Shown here: in pieces, positions 46,759 to 57,337 of the stretch
Numbering within the stretch: the first letter of the stretch is position 1
Layout of the letters: the number at the start of each line of letters is the position of its first letter
Assembly: GCA_000320545.1 (NCBI GenBank)
Contig: ADNK01000552.1
Coordinates: 1-58,536 of the forward strand
Origin: Bigelowiella natans CCMP2755
Lineage: Eukaryota; Cercozoa; Chlorarachniophyceae
Length of the DNA stretch: 58,536 nucleotides
Direction: 5' to 3'
Made by a program: the position numbers and the translations under genes
Notes under the pieces: model-generated
Databases searched by the model: none
Told to the model about the DNA's origin: nothing
Seen by the model: only the letters and a program-made list of their open reading frames with translations

Positions 46759-48549
46759 ATGGCATTTCCTTCATCCTCCGATATTTCTGGTTGGGGTCAT
46801 ATCGAATCGTCGCAGTACGTCGACCAAATTGGAGTATTCTCCGAGAGCTGCAAGATATTACATGAACACGTAAGCAAAATAGAGTGCATTAGAGCACATC
46901 ATGTTCCTGGTGTCTGTGTGTGCGTGTGTGTGCGTTTTGGGTGTACCTTAGTGCGCCTTATCTCCCATTACCAAGTTAATGCCGTGTGTATATCTTCAAA
47001 AGGTGTTTCTGGCTAAAAATAGAAATGGCAGTGGAGAGCAGCAGCAGCAGCAGTATCGCAATAGTAGTAGTAGTAGTAGTAGCAGTAGTGGCACCACAAC
47101 CGGAAACAACGCGAGTAGTAGAAGCAGTAGCAGTCAAAGCGGTCGGTCACCAAACACCTACGCCTCCTCAAACACATCAGCAGAGCAGCAAAGGGGGGTA
47201 CTCAGAGTGTATCTTCGCATAAAACAACATGATTTTAAAATTAGGGGGGGGGGGGGGGGATGAATTAAGAGCATCCAATTTCCTCTAATTTCTCGGTTTT
47301 CATTTTTCTTGTGACTTCGAGCTTCAACTGGAGCTTTTTTGGAAGGGTAGTTGGGATAGTGAGGCATTTTCCTGAGCAGTTTTATTCCATCATATGGTGG
47401 ATGATCCAAAAATACGACAATCTGTTTTAATGTTGATGCTGCTGCCGCTACTGCTACTGCTGTGATTGATCGAAAATTCGAGAAATAGGACCGAAAATTC
47501 TAAATCAAGCGGAAGGGCCGACAATGACGACGGTGGCGACATAAACGGCTCCTCCTTGCCAGATGTTAAAAACATGCGAATAAGTGAGATGAAGCAGCTA
47601 CTTGTGGCCCATAAGGTGGAATGCTGGTGATACCGATTGGTAGCCATGATGTGGAGGAAAACAAGATCATATTGTGCGAATTTCATCTGATTTCCTTCTG
47701 TTACCGCTCGCGTTACCTTACTTTTACTTCCTTCACCCCCTCCTTCTCCTCCTCATCATCATCATCGTCGTCGTCGTCATTAGGTGGATCCTAGAACCTG
47801 TATCACGAGGGTAATTTTACATGCAATAAACAAACCAAGCACATTACCATGGCACAGAGTCTAAGATGTCTCCTGCTTCTACCATTGCTGTCGATTCGAC
47901 TATCGATACATCTCTCAAACTGTTTCTCTCTCTCTTTTTCTCTCTCTCTTTCCCCCTCTCTCTGTTCCCCTCTCTCCCTCCCTCCCTTCCCCCCTGAAGA
48001 CCGACCTCGAGAAGGAGGTGCTCAAGATTCTCAAACGGCTCAAGATTGAAGGGGATGCTGAGAGGAAACGTCAGCAAAAGGTACACGATGTCTAACAACA
48101 TCGTGTCTAATCATTGTCTTTAAACATGGCACCACGATCGCAGGAAAGGGAACAGAAGCGAAGGGAGAGTATACACAAAGCTGTGTCTGCTGAGATCGCT
48201 CAATGGTCAAGCGGGAAGTCTCTGCGACAACTTCTAAATGGCATTCACGGCTATAGAGGAGAAACCTGGTGACATTCGTCGTCATTGTCGTTGCATATGT
48301 AGTTGTTATAGAGACAACAGCAAAAGCATTAATAGCAGTAGTAGTAGCAGTAGTAATAGTAGTAGTAGTGGCGGTACTCGTAAGCTCAAGGTGTAGTTTG
48401 TAAGGGGAATCATGATACTACATTAAATATACGCATATATTCACCTTCACTCAGTCCCTTGACCGAAGCAATTATGGAGAAAAGAAAATCCACAACCGGG
48501 CAATCAAACGGCAGCGTTTGGAGAGGGGTGTGTGCATTTTGTGTGTGCA

Positions 48550-48592
<43 letters not shown>

Positions 48593-49258
48593 TTATATTA
48601 ATTTGCGACAACAGTCGGCACCCTCTTGCACTCCTAGAATACTGACGCGCACACATACATATACAGATGCATCCTATCACTTCTTTCTTCACCAAGATTA
48701 TGTTATGGTTATGAATATAGGTTAGTGAGCGAGGTGATCACTATCTAGGAAGTCAAGCCTCGGCCAATGCCATATTAAAGTAGTATCTTTGTTACCCTTC
48801 ATCGTGTAGAGGCAGCTTAATTCTCTGTCTCCCCCACCCTCTCTCTCTAAGTTTCTTTGTGTGTGTGTGTGTGTGTGTGTGTTTTGTGTTTGCGTATTCG
48901 AGCTCCAGTCTGGCAAGATAGCCTCATATTAACACCATCATTTTGTTCTTCGTCTACGGAATATTTTTCAGAGCATATAAGAAGGCATTGGTGCTGATAC
49001 ACCCCGATAAATTCGATCTGGAGAACTATGAAGCGTACGCAAAGGTGCTGTAGCAAATTTTTACTTCTGAATGTTTAATTTCACATATTTCTGCTGGCAA
49101 GGAATCTTGAAGTTTTTCTGTGCTTTGAATGACGGTTTGCCCATGCGTTCATGTGAAGTCACAATAGTAGCCGGATTCAAATCGATTTCATCTAATAGGC
49201 CACGGAAACTTTTAAGGCAGTAAATGCTGCATATGTGGCATTCAAGAACCACACCTAA
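46759..49258 (+). CDS. Auxilin-like J-domain protein
   Basis: Probable Hsp70 co-chaperone. The start exon reads MAFPSSSDISGWGHIES, just after a (GA)n tract at 46690-46719. A low-complexity exon follows (QQQQQYRN, Ser runs). Next is a SAP-like segment across three exons: MRISEMKQLLVAHKVE, then VDPRTCITR, TDLEKEVLKILKRLK. A charged coiled coil (AERKRQQKEREQKRRE) leads to EIAQWSSGKSLRQLLNGIHG, the segment that precedes the J domain in auxilins and GAK. The J domain has PLTEAIMEKR and AYKKALVLIHPDK with the essential HPD. It ends ATETFKAVNAAYVAFKNHT and TAA at 49256. Auxilin J domains bring Hsp70 to clathrin coats; I saw no clear clathrin-box motif. The ATG lies only 180 bases after the GTPase stop, so one transcript or a split RJL gene is possible. 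Confidence 0.8.
48553..48592. repeat. (GT)n in an auxilin-like gene intron
   Basis: About 40 bases of GT repeat downstream of the PLTEAIMEKR exon. Another GT tract lies at about 48855-48882. Confidence 0.85.
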
Positions 49259-49261
49259 TTA

Positions 49262-50110
49262 ATTTCGGGTTCCTGAAATTAAATTATGGCAGTATTTATT
49301 GTTGCATAGCATATAGCAGTTTTCTCTAAAGACTTGCTGTGTTTCGCAGTCGCCATACAAATCATGTAAATAACAACGTTTATCGCCGACTCTTGAATCT
49401 GAGTGAGCAAGAGAGTTCTCACACAACTCTGACGCACTTTCTAACCAAATGAAGCTAACCTTGCAACATGATGAACTACTTGTTGTTACTGCGATGTGCG
49501 ATGCTGCATGTGCGTGTTTCGTATTACATGGCACACACATGCATCATACAATCAGCTATTATTATTTCTGTCTTAATTTGTTAACGCGTTGAACAACATG
49601 ACACCTTTATACATAGACTTTCGTGCATTTGTAACATGTGCTTCTCTACACTGCAGATCAGCTTTATTACATCTTGCATTGGTAATAAGCGTGTGCATGT
49701 TAAGCGGAATCGTGCGTCAACAATTTATAGTCTCTATTGCACCGATCGCGCACAGCAAGTCGACTACAAAGAAGTATAAGTCACAGACGAAGGGAATCTT
49801 ATATTGCAATATCAAGCTAATAACAATAAAAATTGCGCGACTGCTGATAAAGATGAGTCAATGTAATCAAATTTATGTACGATACTTGATGACAATTACA
49901 TAATGCAGCGACAACGATGCATGCACGTGCATATGTTCTGAACAACATGAATAAATAATAAGTGTTGGATGCCCTAATTCAAATGATCGGGCGTTTGCAT
50001 GAGGATGCGCGGCCTCTTCCTCGATGGTATAGATAGGGAAGACGGAGAAGTCTGAGTATAAATAAATTAGTGAAGGAAGTTTCGGAAGCAAATGACATCA
50101 ACTTAGCGTG
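49262..50110. other. Junction island 7: CATG/TGCA-rich spacer between convergent genes
   Basis: Between the auxilin-like stop (49258) and the WD40 stop (50124). The core (about 49480-49960) has many CATG, TGCATG, ACATGT, GCACGTGC and TGCA words, with no microsatellite. No gene was recognised. Confidence 0.55.
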
Positions 50111-50123
50111 TGAGTGCGTGCCC

Positions 50124-50983
50124 CTATTTATTATCGTGAAAACCAACCAATAACAGCTCAGATCCACTTCGTAAAAGGTTAGCTCGTGCATAATCTCTCA
50201 AAACCAACACCTTATTTTTGTTTCTTCGCAGGATCTCCCCCTCCCTCTCCTCACCGCTCCCGGTAGTCAGATGATCGGAGGACGACGGTGAGAGTAAAGA
50301 ATAGTAATAATAGTAAGACCCATATTGCATGATGAGGGAGACGATGTGTGGGTTGCTGAAGGCCATAGAAACGACACGCATTACCTGCATCCCACAGTAT
50401 GTATATACGACGAACAACAACAACAACGATGACGAGAATACCACAATGTGCCAAAGAAGAAAAGGGAAGGATTAGATTCAATTCACTACATTCTAACTAA
50501 TTCCTCTTCCTCCTCCTTTTCACGTTTCCTTTGGCTACTACTACTACAACAACAACTACTACTACTACTACTACTACTACTCACCGCAACAGCGGATGTT
50601 TGCCACAGTCGCAGGTGGCCGAATAAGTCGTTAGCTCTGAAGGGAAATTAGTAAAGCATGGAAATACCAAGGAAGATGAGAAGAAGAGGGAGGAGGAATA
50701 GATGCCAGAGGAAAAGCCATGATCAATTCTGCCTCAAACAGGGCTACACCCCCACCACCACCATAATAATTATTATTATTATTATTGCAAGCATCATTTC
50801 CCATCATCGTCATCATCATCGTCATCATCATCGTCATCATCATATCATCCTTTTGGTCGTCGTCGTCGTCATCATCATTGGAATATATGCTACTGCCTTG
50901 ACTGACCTTCCCCAGTCAGCTGCACCCATATACTCTCCATCTACATATGATACTCGATCATCAGGAATGATCGGCCTCTCGCA

Positions 50984-51032
<49 letters not shown>

Positions 51033-52325
51033 TCACCATGGCAATAGTGAGCATCACGGCACCTTCTGTGAGAGCAATCGATGAGATTTGGAACACGTCT
51101 TTTGGCAAGTTGGTATTCATCACCACTCTGATGAAGAAGATGATGCTCAGTATATATTGCGTGAGGAATAAGAGAGAGCGAAGATACGAGAATATCAGAT
51201 GTCACAGGAAAGGAGGGAGAAGCGATGTATTTGGTAGATGGTGTATGCTATGCGTCAGTTTGGTTCTTTGTTGCGCGCAGCGGCAGCGACCAACCTTCCT
51301 TCCGATAAACTCCAAATGGAGATTATGTTACCTAATCAGATAACGAAGAAGAGATAAACAAGAAGAAGAAGAAGAAGAAGAAGAAGAAGAAGAGAATCAT
51401 GCTCTAAGCCAACGTGGTGGAAGGAGGAAGGGAAGGAGGAAAGAAAGACAGACAGAGAATGCAAGAGAGAGAGGAGACGTGGTACAGTAATTTAATAATG
51501 AACGATATGAGTTTCCACTACCACAACCACCATTGCAGTACACAGCAGGCAGCGACATATAACACACAGGTATTCGTAGTCAGCTACTGCTACGAACAAA
51601 GAGAGAGGGAGAGGGAGAGGGAGAGGGAGAGAGAGAAAGTCTAGTACCTACACCACCGACGACGATGGCGTTTCCACCTTATTATCATTATCATTATTAA
51701 TATTATTATTTTACAATGGTGTAGTGGGAAATTATTGGTTAAAATGATATTAGGTGTTGGTGATATATCGTTCAGGCTGCTGATAGTGCATGTATTGTTG
51801 CTTCTAGTCACATCTACCAGGGACAAAAGAGAGGGTGGAAGGACGAATTTCCTGCTGGAGGGTTCTCTGCGGCTGCTTTACAACAACACCCGCGGTTGAT
51901 CTACTCTGCTGCTGCATACGACCTGTCATCTTTCTGTTAAGCTTTCTGTCATTATCCTGCTGCTGCTGCTGGCTGTGAGGGGGACTAATGTTCTTCCAGA
52001 TGTACACTTTCTTGTCCTCCCCTCCTGAAGAATTGATGGTAAACAAAGGACGGCACACGGAAGGTGGTGGGGAATAGCATTGAGTGAGAACACGAGAATA
52101 ATAACACAATCTTCTCCCCAGATGTAGGTAGGACACACACCGAAGTACATCATTATATTAAATAAACGAATATAAATAAATAAATAATATATACATTTAC
52201 AACTTTATATATAGTTCAATTTGCACTTTCAAATGTTTCAAAGGTCAGGGTACTATCGAGGCCCTCATAATAATTCAGTAGTATATCTGCTACTATTACC
52301 ACTGTTAACAATACTACTACTACTT

Positions 52326-52362
<37 letters not shown>

Positions 52363-53068
52363 ATATGTCATCATATCATCGACGGCAAATATCCCAATTA
52401 TTTCGATATTATTCTCTGTAGTACCCACCGGATGCGATAAGATTTCTCTGGCTGCAGACGTCAAGGCTGAGGGGGCGGGGGGAGGGCAAAGGTTGGGATA
52501 CAATCAACATGTACAACAACAACAACAATAACAACGTTCCACAGCTCTTACCAGTAAACATGCGAAGTGTGCCCCTTAAAAGTGCGGAGAGCCTCAACTG
52601 ATATCTGGAGCAATAGTAGAGTGAGAAAAGTAAGTACATGAAGCAAGGAGGGGGTATTCATGGCTACTACTCCTTTCCCACATAGATGAAGTGAATAGTC
52701 ATATACGTGCATTTATACTACATGTGTACGCGTATTCGACGAGAAAGTGCTCCTACCACATGATCCAGATCTATATCCAGTATGATTTCCCAAACCTGGT
52801 AATTATGACAGGGGGGGGGTGGAAATGACAAATGCTTGTTACTACTCTCTCTCTCTCTCTCTCTACACGTATATATATCTTCCCTCTCTTGTTTAGGTTC
52901 TTCTTAGATCTCATTCTGTATTCAACAATGCTGCAATATCATAACAACCCTGACGTGACTGTCGTAGGAGCCTGAAACAAGCGTCAATTTGCTACAAGGG
53001 CAACAGCAGCAGCAATTGAAGAGGAGTGAGAGGAGGAGATACTATGTAAAGAGGGGGCCAATAGATTC

Positions 53069-53112
<44 letters not shown>

Positions 53113-53127
53113 CTCTTGAATGGAGCC

Positions 53128-53159
<32 letters not shown>

Positions 53160-55078
53160 GCCGCTATTACTATTACTACTACTACTTATACTTTACTTAC
53201 TACTACTACTTTACTTACTACTGGTAGTATTACTACTAATACTGCTCCCCTATTTTGCTCTACCCTCTCCTCTTATGCTTATTAGTACAAGTACCGACAA
53301 CTGTGATCGTATCTCCCGAAGGCTATACCTAATGCATGTACGCGATAGAATCCCATCATCATCAACATCATCATCACCAACAACAACATCATCATCATCG
53401 CAGCAGGAACAACACTAGGAATCATCCATTGGCGAAGTGGAAGATAAGAAGAAGAGTCAGGAGGAGGAGGAGGAGGAGGGGCAGCAGCAGCAGCAGCAGC
53501 AACAGCATTATCAATATTTACTACTCACAAGATACAAGGTCCCTATGGCCGGTGACAGTTTTCGTATGCCACATATGCACACTTCTTCTTCTTCTTCCTC
53601 TTCCATGGAAGCCATTCTGCTCCCCGCTCCCCCCTCCAACAATCGCACTGCTGTCACTAGTATACGGATTTATGGAAGCTCTCCAGATGTATATTCTATT
53701 GTCGGCAGTAGATGCAAAGAGGGGATCACTGTCTGATGGAAAATCGTGTGCGAATCTGCGATGTTAAACAAATGATGCGTGAGACGACGAACACGATGGA
53801 AACAAGGGAGCAGCTAACTCTGTAACTACAATCTCGTAGTTCCTGATTACTTTATGTCTGAAGATAAGGTGCCAATCCGATGACGTGACTTTGAAACACA
53901 CTCGCATACCTGGGATATGATACATATAACAATAACTTACTTCTTCTCAGCCAATTGATTGACAAGGCTGATTGTGTATGGACGATGGTTTCACCCCAGA
54001 TTCGTCACTATGCTCTGGCTCCCAAACCCTGACACTCCTAAAATTGTCAGGACATCCACACATTAGCTTAACATGAAGAAGAGTAAGAAAACGTCGTGAG
54101 GCAGCACCTATCCCAGGCGCAGCTGGCAATGAGAGAGCTGAAAGCCAAGATAAGCAAAACAGAACAGGTATCAAACAAACAACAGTCCGGAGGAGGAAGC
54201 GTAACGATAAAGTACCTATCGGAGCTAAAGTCCAACGCCCTGACCTCTCCTTGATGCCCGACCAAATAGCGTATCAAACAGAGTGTCTCTGTGCTCCATA
54301 TTCGAATCACTTTATCGTCACAAGCAGTGGCCATAACCGTGCCGTCTCTGCTAAACCTTACGCAGTTAACATGGCCATTTGGATGCGAATAAGTGCCTAA
54401 GTCCGGGAAGAATTAGACTTTAGCATGAAATCAAATACGAAGAATTACCGCAAAGCTCCATAGTTTGAGGTGAACGGTCAACAGCACTCAGCTGTAGAGC
54501 GGAGGCCCCATCGCATTAGCGTTGGGCGCAACAACTAGGCACCAAGGAAGAAAAAAAAAGAGGTGTTTCGCTTTTTGTACTTCCCCTTGCCCTTGTGAAG
54601 TTGGTAGCTTTGATCCAAAGGCTACAGCGATCGTTCTTCCTCCTTCCCCTCTCTTCGTGTGACAAATACCCGAGGAGGAGGAGGGAGGATTATTAAGATC
54701 GATCTTTGTTCTGTTACTTTTTACGATCAAAGAATTAAGGAAACTTTCAACCTACGACAACAATTCTTCAATGTCGAAAGTGTTGATAACCTCCTCAGAG
54801 CTCGGCACTTTTCTATCGTAAAAACTTCTGGAGAAAGAAACAGAAAGGCTAAAGTAAGCTTCACGGAGGACAAATCCCAATAAATTCATTCCATTCTCAC
54901 CATTAGGATAGTTTACGCATGATCTTATTACCAAATTGGCAGTCTTAAATCGCCGATCAAAGTGGAAAATTGCAACGCAGCCGTCGCCGTCGGCAGTTCC
55001 GAACAAGAAGTTCGTGCCCTCTGCCCACAGGGGCTTCCTTCCTTCCCATGGCAGAAGCACCTCCACGGTTAGAGCTCT
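50124..55078 (-). CDS. Large WD40-repeat protein, family not identified
   Basis: Beta-propeller scaffold, about 20 exons. In coding order: LLPWEGRKPLWAEGTNFLFG and DGCVAIFHFDRRFKTANL (55.08-54.95 kb); HPNGHVNCVRFSRDG, TACDDKVIRIW and VGHQGEVRALDFSSD (54.4-54.2 kb); SVRVWEPEHSDE; SDPLFASTADNRIYIWRAS (about 53.7 kb); TVTGHRDLV; GSYDSHVR and VWEIILDIDLDHV (53.0-52.76 kb); ALRTFKGHTSHVYC; LDVCSQRNLIASGG; EDKKVYIWKNISPPHS with a Gln-rich insert (52.04-51.82 kb); NIISIWSLSEGR (51.3 kb); LPKDVFQISSIALTEGAV; RPIIPDDRVSYVDGEYMG; NDLFGHLRLWQT; MAFSNPHIVSLIMQYG; and the last exon KVLVLRDYARANLLRSGSEL ending FHDNK, TAG at 50124. The SxDxxIxIW repeats make the fold clear. The start is uncertain: MHPPKLSPELFREL just upstream (55.1 kb) is in another frame. 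Confidence 0.75.
50983..51029. repeat. (TA)n in a WD40 gene intron
   Basis: About 40 bases of TA repeat between the LPKDVFQISS exon and the RPIIPDDRVS exon. Confidence 0.85.
53067..53109. repeat. (GA)n followed by (CTA)n in a WD40 gene intron
   Basis: About 40 bases of GA repeat, then CTA/TAC triplets (53129-53230). Long Leu or Ser frames here are repeat translations. Confidence 0.85.
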
Positions 55079-55182
55079 CTGAAGAGCTCAGGGCTCAGCT
55101 TGGGTGGGTGCATCTCCCCACCTAGATATATTTCCAACGAATTCTGCAAGCATTACATTTATTTATAATTTGCTTAGGGAAA
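55079..55182. promoter_or_regulatory. Short divergent spacer between the WD40 gene (-) and the DHX37 gene (+)
   Basis: Only about 100 bases separate the first recognised WD40 exon from the DHX37 ATG, so the promoters must overlap or the WD40 start lies inside it. It contains the motif GAGCTCTTCAGAGAGCTC, an imperfect palindrome, at about 55074-55091. Confidence 0.35.
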
Positions 55183-56512
55183 ATGCCATCGCTGGGCCAA
55201 GGAAGAAGAGGAAGAAAGCTCCAGAGACGGTAGAAATTAGCAAGTTAGATGTTTGACTCCTCTCCATATAAGGAGGGCGAGAAGGGGGATCAGAAGGTTA
55301 ACTGATTCTGTCGACTCCTCTTTGCTCAACAGCGTACTCAGAGAAGAGCTCGCACAAAGAAAGAGCTTCGCAAGGTAGTACCCCACAAAAGGATGCCTGT
55401 CGCCAGAAATATGTTGACGGTGTCCTCTAATGATGATTTCGAAGTACATCGGCTAGAAACTTGCGCGTCCGCGTTGCAACCGATCGATTACTACATTATA
55501 AGGATTTGACCTCACGATAATCGTTTACAAAATGATGAGAATACTGTGTCTCTCCCAGCTGCAAAAGCTAAAAGAAGCGCGAGCAAAGAAGGAGAAACGT
55601 GCGGTATGGAGATCAATTATATCCTATTTTTCATCACATACATGTTTTATCTTTATTAGAAGCTGTACGCGTCTCTTGAGCAGTCGAAATTGAAGGACGA
55701 ACACCTCAAGTAAGCATACCCCGCCCCTTCAATATATACTTTATCGATGCTACTAGCTCTGAAGTGTATTATTATGTTATGGTTATCAAGGCTGCTACAT
55801 ACGACTCACCGACTTGGATCAAAGTTGACCAAGAAGATGAGAATCGAAAGGGCCTTTAGAGAACAGTAACAACTTGATTCACCCTTTCACATTTTGTGCT
55901 AACATACTATACTACACACACTTCGCACCGAGTTGTTTGATATGTCTCCAATGACTATGGTTCTCTCAATTGTTCAAAACACCTCAGAGCCGCTGGTATC
56001 GAGGCTAAAGATAAAGGGCTCTTGCTGACGGAGAAGGAGGTTGCTGCTTCTGCTTCCCACGATGATGATAATAATACGGGGGGTACCACGAAGGAGGAGG
56101 AGGAGAAGGAGGGGATGCAAAACAAGGCGGCCTTGGTTAGTGAGAAAGAGGACATAACTGCTGCTAATAGCAAGACTCCTGATTCGTCGAAAACAGCAGA
56201 AATTATGAAAGAAGACTCTGATTTGGAAGACGATTTTCCGATGTTGCTACCGGAGGGGGGAGGGAACGAAGAGGGAGATAAAGACGATGAGGAGGATGAT
56301 CATAATAGCGATGATGATGATGATAATGATGATAATCGTGACGACGGGGATGAAGAAGGCGATAGTGGTGATAATTAATACCAGAAATATTTATCGGCAT
56401 CACTCTGAGATGATGAAGCACAATACCCACACCCACACCCACCCCCCCCACCCCACACACAGTCACAGACTAATCCAAATACAAGACGAAGTATGATGAT
56501 CTTTTCACACCA

Positions 56513-56567
<55 letters not shown>

Positions 56568-56849
56568 CACACACGCACATATGACCAACCAATCAACGTA
56601 CAGATGCAGATTTCGCTGCGTTTGAAAAAAATAATGGTGGAGAGCCCACAAAGAAGAGAAAGAAGACAATGAAGGCAGCTGGTGATGACAATAGTGAGTT
56701 TGTATCAACTTCTTTTCTGGGGAAACCCATTCAAAAGATGCACCAACGCCGGTCAGCTCACAAATGAACACACACACGCACACTCGCATACATACACAGT
56801 CATATTGAGAATCTCCACATTCTTATAAATACATTGAAATATATAAATT

Positions 56850-56888
<39 letters not shown>

Positions 56889-56934
56889 GTTTCTCCAACA
56901 TTACTGAACATATTTACTCAACCAATTTGTGGGG

Positions 56935-56976
<42 letters not shown>

Positions 56977-57306
56977 GAACGTATAGTACCTCACCACATT
57001 GTCATATTCGCAATACGTCGAGAAATGATTAGTATCGACCCAAACGATATCGATCTTCCACATTAGAAAATGATGGTGGCTGCTATCTATCCCTCTCTTG
57101 TGTTTGTGTATGAATATTACCGTAGGGAAGTGGGGAGTAAGATGTTGATTGCCTTGTATTTCTATGATATTATTCCCTATTTCAGGAGGCGAAAGCGAGA
57201 GGTCATAATGGATTTCACGATGAAGGAGGAGGAGGAAGAGGAGGAGGGAGAAGGCAACACACAAGAACAAGAAAATGAAGAAAAACAAGATAATCCGGTA
57301 GTAGTG

Positions 57307-57337
<31 letters not shown>

